Position numbers and translations under genes: made by a program. Below the pieces are notes generated by a model that saw nothing but the letters and a program-made list of their open reading frames with translations, did not search any database and was not told the origin of the DNA. From the NCBI GenBank assembly GCA_922989275.2, contig OV277859.1, positions 88,098,198-88,162,197 of the forward strand: a DNA stretch of 64,000 nt, given 5' to 3'. Shown here in pieces: positions 31,085 to 41,030 of the stretch. Each line of letters begins with the position of its first letter. Position 1 is the first letter of the stretch. This DNA comes from Gari tellinella (taxonomy: Eukaryota > Mollusca > Bivalvia > Cardiida > Psammobiidae).

Positions 31085-31650
31085 GTCCAATATATGTACA
31101 AAAATTCATATAACAATCCAATTGATCGAATATTAACATCATACATACAAATATATTTGTACCTAAGTTCATATAACAATTCGTATGATCGAATAGTAAT
31201 ATCATACAAACATCGTATTCATATATTCAAATGATCGAGTGGTAAAATCATACAAACAAATATATGTGTACAAAAATTCATATAACAATTCAAATGATCG
31301 AATGGTAATATTTTACATACAAATACATTTGTACAAAAGTTCATATAACAGTTCAAATTATCAAGTGGTTATATCATACATGCAAATATATATGTACAAA
31401 AGTTCATATAACAATTTAAATGATCAAGTGGTAATACCATATATATACATATATTTGTACAAAAGTCCATATAACAATTTAAATGATCGAGTGGTAATAC
31501 CATACATACAAATAGATTTGTACAAAAGTTCATAATATAACAATTCAAATGATCGAATGATAATACCATATGTGTGTACAAAAGTTCATATAACAATTTA
31601 AATGATCGATTGGTAATATCATAAACACAAATACAAGTTTTTCCAATTCT
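31085..31650. repeat. AT-rich tandem array, ~60-bp unit, about nine copies
   Basis: The unit contains TTCATATAACAATT, AATGATCGAGTGGTAATA and ATACAAATATATTTGTACAA, at about 31107, 31170, 31218, 31275, 31338, 31401, 31467, 31529 and 31583. The inner part AAATATATTT is palindromic. Open frames on both strands come from the periodicity and are not genes. Confidence 0.8.
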
Positions 31651-31739
31651 TTAAAGAGTTAAATCTGCGTAAAAATTAATGAGAAAATTGGTGTTAAAGG
31701 GGTCAAATCGTTTGTGATGTAATCTGGCACATTCTGATC

Positions 31740-31842
31740 AGTTATTAAGATTAATACGTTTTTATTTTTCTGTTAGCTTTAAGCTGTCGCATGTCTTTGA
31801 ATTAGCCTCCTGTTTAGTGGTCGTGATAGAGAGGTTATACTG
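31740..31842 (+). mobile_element. D1-family right half
   Basis: TTTCTGTTAGCTTTAAGC, GTCGCATGTCTTTGAATTAG and GTTTAGTGGTCGTGATAGAG, then AGGTTATACTGTA. The hairpin first arm and left end are missing. Confidence 0.6.
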
Positions 31843-31865
31843 TACAAATGATTTCCATTTACACA

Positions 31866-32125
31866 TACAGTGGAGAATCTGTTATTCTTTCCCAATAAAC
31901 GCGTTTACGCTAAAACTATTATTTTCAGTGCAAACAGTTTGGAGCCAGATCAGACGCCGGGTAACCCGGCGTCTGATCAGGCTCCAAACTGTTTGCCACC
32001 AAGATAAACAAGAATTATCAGAATTGTCCAAAAGTTGTTCTTTTCTACGTTTTAGTGCTTTGCGTTTGCGTGCGTTTGCGTACGTTTGCGTTTAAACGGG
32101 AAAGAATAACAGATTCTCCACTGTA
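31866..32125 (+). mobile_element. B-family element, 260 bp with a 10-bp expansion
   Basis: Near-identical to 9291-9540 except that the GCGTTTGCGT block is repeated once more (GCGTTTGCGTGCGTTTGCGT). Ends TACAGTGGAGAATCTGTTAT and AACAGATTCTCCACTGTA. Apex CGGGTAACCCG. Confidence 0.9.
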
Positions 32126-32244
32126 ACCAACAGTTTTAATGCAACTTTCGATTCTCCGCTGAGAATGAAACCTATATACTCTCAGTAAAGACTCTCTTTA
32201 GTGACATTCAAAATATGCTGGATTTGTTTTACAGACATTAAACC

Positions 32245-32510
32245 TTAACCCCGTAGCCTGTATCAGGTTTTGAAGACAAGTGGCTACTTTAGGTATGTTG
32301 AGGGATAAGCAGAATGAACATGAATGGATATTCTGCTTTACCTTCAACCTGCTTTAAGCTACCATCTGATATTGAAAACAGATCTTATCGTACATAGATA
32401 AAGAGAATATTTCTTATGTTACATATTCATGACAGTAAAAAATAGAACTATTTTCTTGAGTGGAGGAATAAAATAAATGCGTTTAGAGGCGCTTCTATGG
32501 GGAAAGGGTC
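32245..32510 (+). mobile_element. D2-family element, eroded hairpin
   Basis: TTAAACCTTAACCCCGTAGC on the left and AGGCGCTTCTATGGGGAAAG on the right. GGATAAGCAGAATGAACATG and ATTCTGCTTTACCTTCAACC are decayed module II arms. Confidence 0.65.
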
Positions 32511-33605
32511 ATTGCCTGTGGCAGTTTATTGCAGGACAAAACTAATTCAATACACCCCTGTAAGAGCTGTTTGTATCTGTGACTATGGGTAAATTCATTA
32601 TTCGGGACCGTTTTCGGGAGTTTGTTCGGTCCGTGTTTTAGCTTTGCTATTTGGTGACGTTTGTTCCGGGAGTTATTTCCAATTCATTCTGGCAGCAGTA
32701 TTCGACGAAGAAAGATCTAGTTTCTACAATTCTAAACTTTAATTTACTTAAATATTAGGTTGAATAGTTCGAGGAATAGTTTGGTAAGCTGTCTATTGTC
32801 TTTATTGGTTGATTATTTCAACGGGTGCATTGGTTCTATTGATATTTCGGTGTAGGTTAGAGTTGACAGATTTTCGGCTTATTCGCGCCATTACCGTTTC
32901 GCGCCTTTTCTCTTCGTCCTTTAATTCTTTAAATTCCTTTCGACTGTCAAAGACAATAACTATATTTGCTCATGTCAAACCAGCATGCTAATTAAACCAT
33001 TTGTTACAGTTCACAACACAAAGCACATAGAGAGAGAGACCTGGAGTGGAAGTTCACTATACCATATATTTTGGTGAGTTATAAATGTATTGTCAATGTA
33101 CCATTGTTTTATATGTCTATGTTAATTTGCTCAGCATTGCTTTAAGGTTGAGACATTCATTAGCATTATTATAAGTTTAAATAGGATGGATAGGCATATA
33201 ATTTATGTTTATAAGAAACTATTTATAGTACAGCACTGATAAGCATTGTAAAGGTAGCTGGACGCTCGGCATCCAGCTATGGTTACAATGTGGAGAGTGG
33301 AGAACATTTTAAATGTGATTAGAAGCCATAAAGTTACGTGTATAGGCAACATTGTTGTCGGAACCCATGTTTGAATATTTCTTACGTATGTCGTTTCAGA
33401 ACTGACTGAATACTGACTGAATACCTTAGGATCTTTGGTTCGGAGCAACCGTATGATATTTATGTGCTATGGTATTGGTAATGTAACCGTGAGAGAAATA
33501 AAGATAAACTACACTCTTTGGCCAAGTATTTATTGATCTACCCAAGGAGTTTACATATCGTACGTACTTTTACACTGCATTACGTAGTTGCCTTAACATT
33601 ACTCT
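32511..33605. other. Low-repeat island, no gene assigned
   Basis: About 1.1 kb without any of the short elements found elsewhere. Short frames (32809-32991 plus, 33209-33448 minus) are unrecognised. An AAATAAAG phrase near 33498 and a small hairpin (AGCTGGA, TCCAGCT near 33260) are present. Unique host sequence or an unrecognised LTR are both possible. Confidence 0.35.
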
Positions 33606-33609
33606 TTTA

Positions 33610-33841
33610 CTACCAAATTAATCGTGAGATTTTACCCCGTCACCTTTTCATAGCCGTCTGTTTCAATTTTGTTGTTTGCAAGTGAGATTCCAAGTACGAT
33701 TCAATGTAATATGACTACAAACATATTGATACGAGTGTCAAACAGTTTGTATCCTGATCAGACGCAGCGTAACGCGGCGTCTGATCAGGACCCAAGCTGT
33801 TTGCAAACGCGCTTTTGGCGTCATTAAGAGTGAAAGGGATA
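33610..33841 (-). mobile_element. P1 element, near-complete hairpin
   Basis: GAGATTTTACCCCGTCACC on the left, GCGTCATTAAGAGTGAAAGG and GATAA on the right. Module I is at about 33738-33806 (CAAACAGTTTGTATCCTGAT, AGCGTAACGCGG, CTGATCAGGACCCAAGCTG). Confidence 0.75.
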
Positions 33842-34454
33842 AAAGATCCGTATAGCCTCACGTTGGACGCTCTAGAGACTTACTGCATATCTTTGACATT
33901 TTACACGCACTAAAAATAGTTATGTCCCTTAAGAGAAACATCATTCGTAATCAGGGTTTTCTTGAATGTTTCGCGTTTTCGTAGTCGTAGTACTAAACAA
34001 AACAAAAGTGCATTTTTGCCATAAAGTTTGTCAATTTCCTAAACATTATTGTTCCCGTCGGACTATTCAAAAGCATCGTGGATTGTTTCGCGTTTGAGCT
34101 TTTCCAGTTTTATTCTCTCTTTACTCCATCTTTTATAAAACAATAAATGTCTTAAATGGTGTAAACCAAGATTAGTCCCCGGGTTGCACTGTAGCCAACA
34201 GTATATTGAGCAATGCTAATGAATAAGTTAACTGTTAAAAAAAATTAATCGTGATTGATATATTTCTAAAAATCGAAGTTATGAAAATCACACGGAAGGA
34301 AGCCGTATTGTTGTCTATTATTTAATGTTCACATTAACTATGCCATTGAGATGATACTCAATGTTGTTAATAAAATAAGTAATTAAAATATATTTAGTAA
34401 TTTCTAAACTGGTTAAGATTTTTTGTTTTTATTTAACGTAATTAATTTTTTTTT
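33842..34454. other. No gene seen
   Basis: AT-rich with no recognised element. Confidence 0.35.
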
Positions 34455-34653
34455 CAAACTGGAATACTTGATATCTCGAACTCGCTAAGCTCAAATTTTC
34501 CCGTACATCTCCAGTTGAATGTCATCATTTCTACATCGCTGTAGTCGAACATATCCTTATTTCAAAGTTAAAACGTGGATGTGCCACGTTTTAACTTTGA
34601 AATATGAATATGTTCGACTATAGTGAGATCGAGATATCGAAGTTAGACTAGTG
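34455..34653 (+). mobile_element. E-family TA element
   Basis: Left text ATACTTGATATCTCGAACTC; right end GAGATATCGAAGTTAGACT. Hairpin at about 34548-34615: TTTCAAAGTTAAAACGTGG and CCACGTTTTAACTTTGAAA with apex ATGTG, flanked by GTCGAACATATCC and ATATGTTCGAC. A B element starts immediately at its right edge. Confidence 0.75.
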
Positions 34654-34901
34654 TACAGTGGAGAAAAACGTTATTCTTTCCCGTTTAAACGCAAACGAAA
34701 CGCAAACGCAAATTGCTAAAATATAGGAAATACCATTTTGTAACATTTCTAATTACTGTTTATTTGAGTGGCAAACAGCTTGGAGCCTGATCAGACGCCG
34801 GGTTACCCGGCGTCTGATCTGGCTCCAAACTGTTTGCAATGGAAATACTAGTTTTAGAGTAAACGCGTTTATTGGGAAAGAATAAAGTTTTCTCCACTGT
34901 A
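34654..34901 (-). mobile_element. B-family element, 248 bp
   Basis: Ends TACAGTGGAGAAAAACGTTA and AAAGTTTTCTCCACTGTA, reversed relative to 9291. Hairpin GCAAACAGCTTGGAGCCTGA and GATCTGGCTCCAAACTG with apex CGGGTTACCCGG. The family-specific stem asymmetry appears in the reversed sense. Confidence 0.85.
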
Positions 34902-34943
34902 TTACAATACATGTATTTGTATATGAGTGGGAAACAAGTTTTA

Positions 34944-35132
34944 AATCCATTCACTACCGGAATATCGTCTTCTCCAAATTGTGGCGGGCTTTTATTTCTG
35001 ATTTTTATGCTCAACCCAGTTTGACTGAAGAAAATATTGATAGACTCGTAAGTGTCAGACGTCGAGTAACTCGGCGTTAATTTGGAACCAAACTGCTAAC
35101 TTAAGTGTAGATCAGGACAAGACAGTGAAGGG
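34944..35132 (+). mobile_element. P1b-like element with half hairpin
   Basis: CCATTCACTACCGGAATATC on the left, GACAAGACAGTGAAGGG on the right. AAGTGTCAGACGTCGAGTAA, CTCGG and GGAACCAAACTG: the outer first arm has been deleted. Confidence 0.55.
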
Positions 35133-35267
35133 ACGAACACGCCTAAGGCATTATATTTTGCTTTGTTCTGTTACAAGTATCTAGACAAAAGTTGTTGAAA
35201 GTTTTTCTTATAACATTGTCCACACATTTGTCTTAGCTGCAGGGTAGAGCTTCACGCTGCTCTTGTT

Positions 35268-35500
35268 AACCCTTTCCTCCACATAGGCGCCTAAGGACGC
35301 TTTAACCTCCCTCGACGTCGTCGCCTTAAGACGCCTTTACTCAACGATGATCCTGAAGACAGATGGCGGCTTAAAGCATGGTGAAAGTAAAGCAGAAAGC
35401 TCCTTTAGGAGCTTTCTGCTTTAATTTTATCCTGCTTTAAGTAACAATTTGTTTTAAATACTAGCATCAGGGTAAAGTTTTAATGGTTTGTCACCTCTGA
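35268..35500 (+). mobile_element. D2-family element with AAGCTCC-type module II
   Basis: TTAA-type left end TTAACCCTTTCCTCCACATA. The hairpin at about 35380-35445 has GTAAAGCAGAAAGCTCC and GGAGCTTTCTGCTTTA, with GGCTTAAAGCATGG and CCTGCTTTAAG outside it. The inner stem is the version seen in the TA-flanked D1 copy at 18236-18441, not the GCGCC version of other D2 copies. The right end is not clear. Confidence 0.6.
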
Positions 35501-35674
35501 GGTATCAAGTGTTCTCACCATCAGTCATTGACATTTCAAGCAACGTTTTGTACTTTTTCTCTAAGTGGTTGATTAGTTGTTATGGTTTAACAACCTTTTA
35601 AACATCGACATCATACCGAGCTGCACAGGTGGGGGCAAGTCGGGTACAGAAGAAAACTTTGTTGGCCATTCACT

Positions 35675-35896
35675 TAACCTATTTGTGACTAGCAACCTAT
35701 AAATGAGGGAAAGGCAAACAGTGCAGACTCAGATCAGACGCCGCATAACGCGGCGTCTGATCTGAGTATACACTGTTTGCTACCGGGAATTTCTATCAAA
35801 AGTTAAATGAAATTGAAAATTTAGACCCGGCATTCCTTAAATGAAAACATAATAGCGCGGAAGATTATATTTGGCATAATTAATTTATAATGGGTT
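35675..35896 (+). mobile_element. G-family TTAA element
   Basis: Left TTAACCTATTTGTGACTAG, right TAATTTATAATGGGTTAA. Hairpin at about 35712-35778: GCAAACAGTGCAGACTCAGA and GATCTGAGTATACACTG with apex CGCATAACGCGG. The inner GATCAGACGCCG is that of module I. Confidence 0.7.
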
Positions 35897-35994
35897 AACA
35901 TAGCCAGTGTACAAAACTGATACATAATGCACCTTCAATTCATGATAGGTCACATTATCCTGACAGTTATTGGTACACTTCTGTGACGGCTATC

Positions 35995-36225
35995 GTACAG
36001 AGGAGAGGAAGTTATTTGTTTTCCGTTTAAACGACACTAAAGAACAAACGCAAAACAATAAAATGCAGAAAATGACAACTTATTCAAATGGTAACGATTT
36101 AGTTCAATCTAAGTGGCCAACAGTTTGGAGCCTGGTCAGACTCCAAGTAATTTCATAGGACATAACTGTTTTAACGTCAACGCGTTAATTTGGAAAGAAT
36201 AACAATTCCGTCATTACATTGTTTC
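35995..36225 (-). mobile_element. Degenerate B-family element
   Basis: GTACAGAGGAGAGGAAGTTA, CCGTTTAAACGACAC, GGCCAACAGTTTGGAGCCTG, CAACGCGTTAATTTGGAAAG and AATAACAATTCCG follow B order. The second hairpin arm is lost after GTCAGACTCC. Confidence 0.55.
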
Positions 36226-36239
36226 TCTTTTAACCGGGG

Positions 36240-36440
36240 CGTTCTTCTCATACCATATCAATTTGGGATATCAAATTTGATATGTTAGTATATCTTGGGA
36301 TAGAATCTTGTCAAAACACACACAAACCAAAACATATCCACGTCGCGGTCGAAAGCTACCCAAACCAAAACGTACTTAAACCAAAACGTACCCACTATCA
36401 ATGATAAAAACGTACCCACGCGTGTGATGAACACGTACCA
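36240..36440. repeat. Short dispersed direct repeats of an ACCAAAACGTACC motif
   Basis: AAACCAAAACATATCC, AAACCAAAACGTACTT, AAACCAAAACGTACCC and AAAACGTACCCACG recur between 36325 and 36425. An ATATCAAATTTGATAT palindrome precedes them near 36270. Confidence 0.5.
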
Positions 36441-36532
36441 ATGTATAAAAACAATTTAAATACTTTTTTGAACTGATACGTATATATTATTCATCAAATA
36501 ATAGTAGATAAAAGTATCTCTCTACATGTGGT

Positions 36533-36605
36533 AATAATTAAATAAAGATAAGTGTAATAGCAAGCATATGCTTGCTATTCCACTTATCTTTATTTAATTA
36601 TTATT
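36533..36605. repeat. Near-perfect short foldback
   Basis: AATAATTAAATAAAGATAAG and GTGTAATA pair with CTTATCTTTATTTAATTATT around the apex GCAAGCATATGCTTGC (36560-36575). There is a small mismatch beside the apex. Confidence 0.75.
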
Positions 36606-37149
36606 CATCTTAAGCAGCAGCATTATCTTCCAGTTTAAGCAGGCTATTGATTACTCCTTTTTATAGGTTGTTATAGTTTTGTAGGCATTACTTCTTACAA
36701 GTGTTAATAGATAGAATCAGTATTGTTTTGAAATACAATATTATCGAAATGTGCATCAATAAATCGTCAAGTAATTGAACTAAAGATTTAAAATATATTT
36801 ACAGGGCATGTGTTATCAACTTATCACATAGTGTGCCAACTGTAAAGAGTCATTTCACTAAATGTGTTAGAATTACGACTTTAATCTCGTCAAATCATGG
36901 GAAAATTAGGCATGCGACTCAATCGAATAATGTTCCAATTAATCATCAAACATTTTAATTTAAAAAAGAGTTCCATAGGTTATTATACTTTGTTAGCAAT
37001 GTGGAGCACGCTTCGAAGAGTCGTATAACAGTGTGCCTTAGAAATACATCGCTTTTCCTGTCCAGTCATGGAATCAACTGCAATTTAATAAACCCCGTTA
37101 ATATAAGTATTAGGCATTTTCATTATATTGCTACGCTTTTGACCAAGAT
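36606..37149. other. No gene seen
   Basis: AT-rich spacer, unrecognised. Confidence 0.35.
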
Positions 37150-37245
37150 CTGATTTGACCTGACCAGAAGCCGCGTTACTGATCAGGACCCAAACTGTTT
37201 GCAAACGCGCTTTAAGGCGTCATTGAGAGTGAAAGAGTTTAATGA
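37150..37245 (-). mobile_element. P1 right half with apex-truncated hairpin
   Basis: ACCAGAAGCCGCGTTAC joins directly to TGATCAGGACCCAAACTG, then GCGCTTTAAGGCGTCATTGA and GAGTGAAAGAGTTTAA. The deletion starts at the same apex position as in 15707-15901 and 56559-56808. Confidence 0.65.
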
Positions 37246-37610
37246 GTGTCATGTTCCGTTTTAAAATTTGAGTATGAGTAAATTTACAGGTTTGCATACA
37301 GCAAATTGGAATGTCACTGACAATAAACTTGCTTAGGTAACTATCACTTACTGTAACACAGTTCTTGTTGTAATCTAGTTTCTGAGGCATGTACGAATTG
37401 CTTGAAAGGCTATTAAAACTAGACGTATGTGCATGTCTACCAATTATGTAGTAAACTACTAAAACTGCAAGAACAAGTACAAAATTAATGGAACTTCCAA
37501 CTTTATCGCTGTCTTATGCACGTTGTTAAACTTAGTATTGTATTTTGCTCGTTTTAGAAATATGTACTTTGCCTTTTGTTCTTAGAGTACTGAACGCGTG
37601 TCATGCCATG
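37246..37610. other. No gene seen
   Basis: Unrecognised. Confidence 0.35.
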
Positions 37611-37624
37611 GTCTTATTTGCGAT

Positions 37625-37700
37625 GGCTTTGCGAACAGTTTGAATCCAAATGAGACGTCGAGTAAATTGGTGTCTCATATGGATCCAAAGTGTTCCACAT
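37625..37700. repeat. Diverged module I hairpin with paired changes
   Basis: AACAGTTTGAATCCAAATGA and CATATGGATCCAAAGTGTT with GACGTCGAGTAAATTGGTGTC at the apex. GAGAC replaces CAGAC on one arm and GTCTCAT replaces GTCTGAT on the other, preserving pairing. Confidence 0.55.
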
Positions 37701-37924
37701 TTTTGTAACAATCCCTACAATAAATTGTAGATACATGAACAGTAATGTTGGGGTAACACTTAAACTTTTTGCGTGCTATTGGTTTGACGTAATAAAACAA
37801 CTGAGTAGCAACCATTTATACCGTAACACCATCTGATCAGTTTCGTGCTGTCGATCACTTGATCTTCTAATTTAAAGATGCCACAGAAATCAATAGCATT
37901 ACCAGATCATGTTATTGATTAATA

Positions 37925-38010
37925 CAAATTATGTATAAAGCAGAAAGTTCAAATGTGAGTTTTCTGCTTTCCATTTGCCCTTCATTAAACTTCTTTCTGT
38001 ATTAAACCTG
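37925..38010 (+). mobile_element. D-family fragment with module II
   Basis: TATAAAGCAGAAAGTTCAAA and GAGTTTTCTGCTTTCCATTT form an eroded module II. No ends are recognised. Confidence 0.5.
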
Positions 38011-38295
38011 GTCATTTAAATGTTTTGAGTTGCTTTATTAGATTAACAACTATATGGGACAAGCGAGCTCTTTATTTGTCGGTACGCACAAATAATTATG
38101 ATGTCCTTTAATTATTACAATCAATTCTAACCAGTACAAAAGTTGTCATTAAATTGTCAACATAAACAAGTACATAACATAACATAATAACAAAAAACAT
38201 TATAATATAACTTAATTAGAATCTAGGTATGTCCATGATGTGAATCGAATCCGTAATACCCCGCTAACAATCGTAAATGTTTGTGCTGATGTCGA

Positions 38296-38546
38296 TTAAC
38301 TCATTGAGTCCTAGTGACGCAGATATGCGTCTTTTACCAAAGGTGTACCTGTGAAAAGTACACTTGTCCTATGCAAACAGTGAAGTCCCTGATCAGAGGG
38401 CTCCTGCAGGAGCCCTCTGATCAGGGTCTTCACTGTTTGTCATTTTGTAATTCATTATAAAAAACAACCCTAAATAGTCGAAAATGGACCAGGCTTTATT
38501 GTAAACAGGAATTGTCCATTGGAAGTTTCAGGGGATAATGAGTTAA
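38296..38546 (+). mobile_element. C-family element, intact, 251 bp
   Basis: Nearly identical to 23236-23486. Ends TTAACTCATTGAGTCCTAGT and GGATAATGAGTTAA. Hairpin CAAACAGTGAAGTCCCTGAT and ATCAGGGTCTTCACTGTTTG with apex GGGCTCCTGCAGGAGCCC. Confidence 0.85.
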
Positions 38547-38649
38547 CAGGAATTTACAGCTTGACAAGGTTTAATATTCTTCACAATATGAATAAATGCT
38601 GATATAGAAAATGACCTGTCACATCATAGACGTTCAGCCATATTACTTT

Positions 38650-38842
38650 TAACCCTTTCACTTTCAAGGACGTCATTAAGCCGCGTATCAGGATCAAAAT
38701 TGCTTGCCGTCTGTTTTGAAAACACGTCAGTTGTACTGCCTTAAATCTAACTTTGCAACGCTTTTGCAGTCAACAATATTGAAGCAGGCGACAATATGGC
38801 GGCTTAGGGATAAAAACATCACGAATAAAAGATCATGAAATG
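38650..38842 (+). mobile_element. Degenerate P1 element, hairpin mostly deleted
   Basis: TTAACCCTTTCACTTTCAAG, then AAGCCGCGTATCAGGATCAA, ATTGCTTGCC; right half GAAGCAGGCGACAATATGGC and GATCATGAAATGG. The first arm is absent. Confidence 0.6.
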
Positions 38843-39440
38843 GTCCAGTACATTCTGGTCTCTTGAAAATGCGTTGAAAATAAAAGAAATTATTATAAAT
38901 AGATCTAATGCAGTTTTACAGAGAGGTAATTTAAGTAATGCAGTGCAACAGAAATTCAACTTGTTTGTAATTACCAGTCAGTGCGGCCTTTGTATGGTAA
39001 GTTATAGTTTCGGACTGGTCACAGGTGATGTGTATCTACCTGGAGATGACTACAGTAATCATTCGTTCCTCCTCAAAATCATTTGAATCGGGTACCTATA
39101 ATTTCTATGTGTGATTTCAGTAAATTAATGCTTCATCAATATTTGTGAAAAATATTGTCACAATCTGAATGTTTGAACTGTAGGAGAAAAGTTTGTTAAA
39201 AATAACTATTTGATGTGTTCCCTTTATTGACGGAAAATGTGTTGTTTTCATGTTTTTGGTGCTACTTGCTCCTATTTTTCTATTTTATGAAATCATATGT
39301 ATAACCCAACAAATTAGGTAAATTACAAAGCTGAATAAGGTTATTGAGATTTTATGATCAAAAGCACGTGTCTCCGGATAATTAGTGGTATACCAAAAAC
39401 GGCTATTAAGAAAAGATCCAGTTCGGGGACCCCCTAGTTT
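38843..39440. other. No gene seen
   Basis: The plus-strand frame 38835-39086 (83 codons) begins inside the P1 remnant and matches nothing I recognise. Confidence 0.35.
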
Positions 39441-39527
39441 TATTTCGTATTTCTGCATAACAGGGTATATACTAGCAACATGCAACATTTTTAAAAATCT
39501 GAATGTTTTGAAAAATGAAGAAACTGC

Positions 39528-39541
39528 CGCGATAGTCTTTA
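39528..39541. repeat. Left target-site duplication of the SINE
   Basis: CGCGATAGTCTTTA, repeated exactly at 39818-39831 on the other side of the SINE. Confidence 0.85.
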
Positions 39542-39817
39542 TTGTTTTGTTTTGTTTGTTACCGTCCGTTTCTGCCATATATGGCCTAATTGGACGCTCC
39601 AGAGAGAGGGGAGCGGATACAGAGAACCCGGACGCGATTCCCTACTCTTATTATCGAAAGAGTTCTCTGGTTCGTTTAGATGCCAATTGTAAAGCATCCA
39701 TACATCGGACCTCGGTTTATAATGTCTCATCCGAAGGACTTGGTTCGGCGGGGGATCTAACTCACAACTCCTGACGTCGTAAGCGAGTGCTTTACCCAAT
39801 CGACTACGTCCGCCGGT
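39542..39817 (-). mobile_element. Complete SINE with tRNA-like head, 276 bp
   Basis: On the minus strand it begins ACCGGCGGACGTAGTCGATT, a tRNA-like head with box A-like text, a CTCGCTTACGACGTCAGGAG anticodon-arm region and box B-like GAGTTAGATCC. The body contains GGATGAGACATTATAAACCG and AGGTCCGATGTATGG, which resemble a core I recall from mollusc SINEs. It ends in a short A-rich tail (ACAAACAAAACAAAACAA). An exact 14-bp duplication flanks it. It would be transcribed by Pol III and mobilised by a LINE in trans. Confidence 0.8.
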
Positions 39818-39831
39818 CGCGATAGTCTTTA
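39818..39831. repeat. Right target-site duplication of the SINE
   Basis: CGCGATAGTCTTTA, an exact copy of 39528-39541. Confidence 0.85.
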
Positions 39832-40030
39832 AAGCATGTTGAAAGTAAAGCAGAATGCGCCTATTTTAAAGTACTCTCTGCTAGGATATAGATACTATTT
39901 CTTATGGTACACATTCATTGCTGTATAAAGTGAAAATAGTTCCTTTATATTTTTTCCTGGCATAGAAATGCGTGTTTATGGGATAATGGCTAAAACGTAC
40001 AAAAACAGCTAGATCGGGACAATCAGTAGC

Positions 40031-40280
40031 TTAACTATTTCACTGCCAAGTTTTATCGTCTGCTTTATGCCTCTTACCGCCAAAATATCGTCTGCATTGG
40101 TTGTGTCGTCTGCAATATTTCTAAAGTAAGTTTTAAGGCTGTTTTGACTGAAGAAATGTCGATACGCTTATCAAATATTTTTATCCTGATCAGACGCTGC
40201 GTTACACTACGTCTGATCAGGATCTAAACCGTTAGCAATAATGTCGCCTTAATGTGACGCCATTGGCAGTGAAAGAGTTA
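40031..40280 (+). mobile_element. P1c element
   Basis: Ends TTAACTATTTCACTGCCAAG and GGCAGTGAAAGAGTTA. Interior CGTCTGCATTGGTTGTGTCG. Hairpin at about 40170-40235: ATATTTTTATCCTGATCAGA and TCTGATCAGGATCTAAACCG, apex GCTGCGTTACACTACG. Confidence 0.75.
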
Positions 40281-40955
40281 GCATGAAGATACCATCCAAT
40301 ATGTGCCTCAGTGGAACCGCTGGACTTATTCAACTGAAGGAGTCGTTTATTGTTCCATCTTCTCTGCAGGCAATGAAAACATATAGGAGATGCTTCCTAA
40401 TTGGAAACCCGTATGACATAATGCAAGGTAATGAGCACTAAAGTCACAATTATTACGGCTACTTGTAGCTCTTGCAGACCAATAACTTACACCCTAACAA
40501 GCGCGAACGTGCCGCTGGAAAAGGAAATACCGACCAGACGACATAATTAAAAGATGTCGTCTGCTTGAAATTGTCATGGTTAAGATATCATCATGCAAAT
40601 GTGACTTGTCTGACATAGACAAGGATTTTAAATCAAGATCATACACCAAGAAACTTGAAGCATCAGATATAGATTCAAACGTTTTGGCTTTTATTTCAAC
40701 ATTTAAAATGCCAAGACTTTTGCAGAAGGTAATTGCACTCGAAGTAGACGCTAATTAAGCATAGTGACGGTCAAGTCGACCCGTTAGAATGTTACCATTT
40801 TATTTATTCTTGCAGTTTTCAACTGAAAATATTTTGCTTATTATCCAAACACATATAATCCAACTGGATCTACACACTACAATAAACTTTATTAAGCCAT
40901 CACTAAAGCAGGATTGCAGATGATTTTTGCATATAAATGTTGACGGAAGCGAAAT
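40281..40955. other. No gene; eroded hairpin text
   Basis: Near 40636-40690, AATCAAGATCATACACCAAG and AGATATAGATTCAAACG are a decayed module I. The frame around them (40576-40758) is not a recognised protein. Confidence 0.4.
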
Positions 40956-40959
40956 GCAA

Positions 40960-41030
40960 AAAGGACGTAATGCAGAAAGATCCATTAGGAGCTTTCTGCA
41001 TTATTTCCTTCTTGTATTAAGCATTAAATG
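40960..41030 (+). mobile_element. D-family fragment with module II hairpin
   Basis: GTAATGCAGAAAGATCC and GGAGCTTTCTGCATTA: GTAATGCAG pairs with CTGCATTA where other copies have GTAAAGCAG with CTGCTTTAC, a paired change. Ends are not recognised. Confidence 0.6.

Larger units (their letters stand above)
39440..40000 (+). mobile_element. D2-like element interrupted by a SINE
   Basis: Before the SINE, GTTTTGAAAAATGAAGAAAC; after it, CTTTAAAGCATGTTGAAAGT, AAAGCAGAATGCGCC and GTGTTTATGGGATAATGG follow the D2 order. The second hairpin arm is missing (TATTTTAAAGTACTCTCTGC). Confidence 0.5.

Noticed and set aside
31239..31596. Plus- and minus-strand frames of 98 and 75 codons in the 31-kb array
   Set aside because: Both are translations of the AT-rich ~60-bp tandem repeat.
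32511..33560. Possible LTR (AAATAAAG signal, small hairpin)
   Set aside because: I could not find TG...CA ends, a paired LTR, a primer-binding site or a duplication.
39385..39799. Frames of 129 and 86 codons across the SINE
   Set aside because: They lie over the SINE and its tRNA-like head on both strands and are explained by it.
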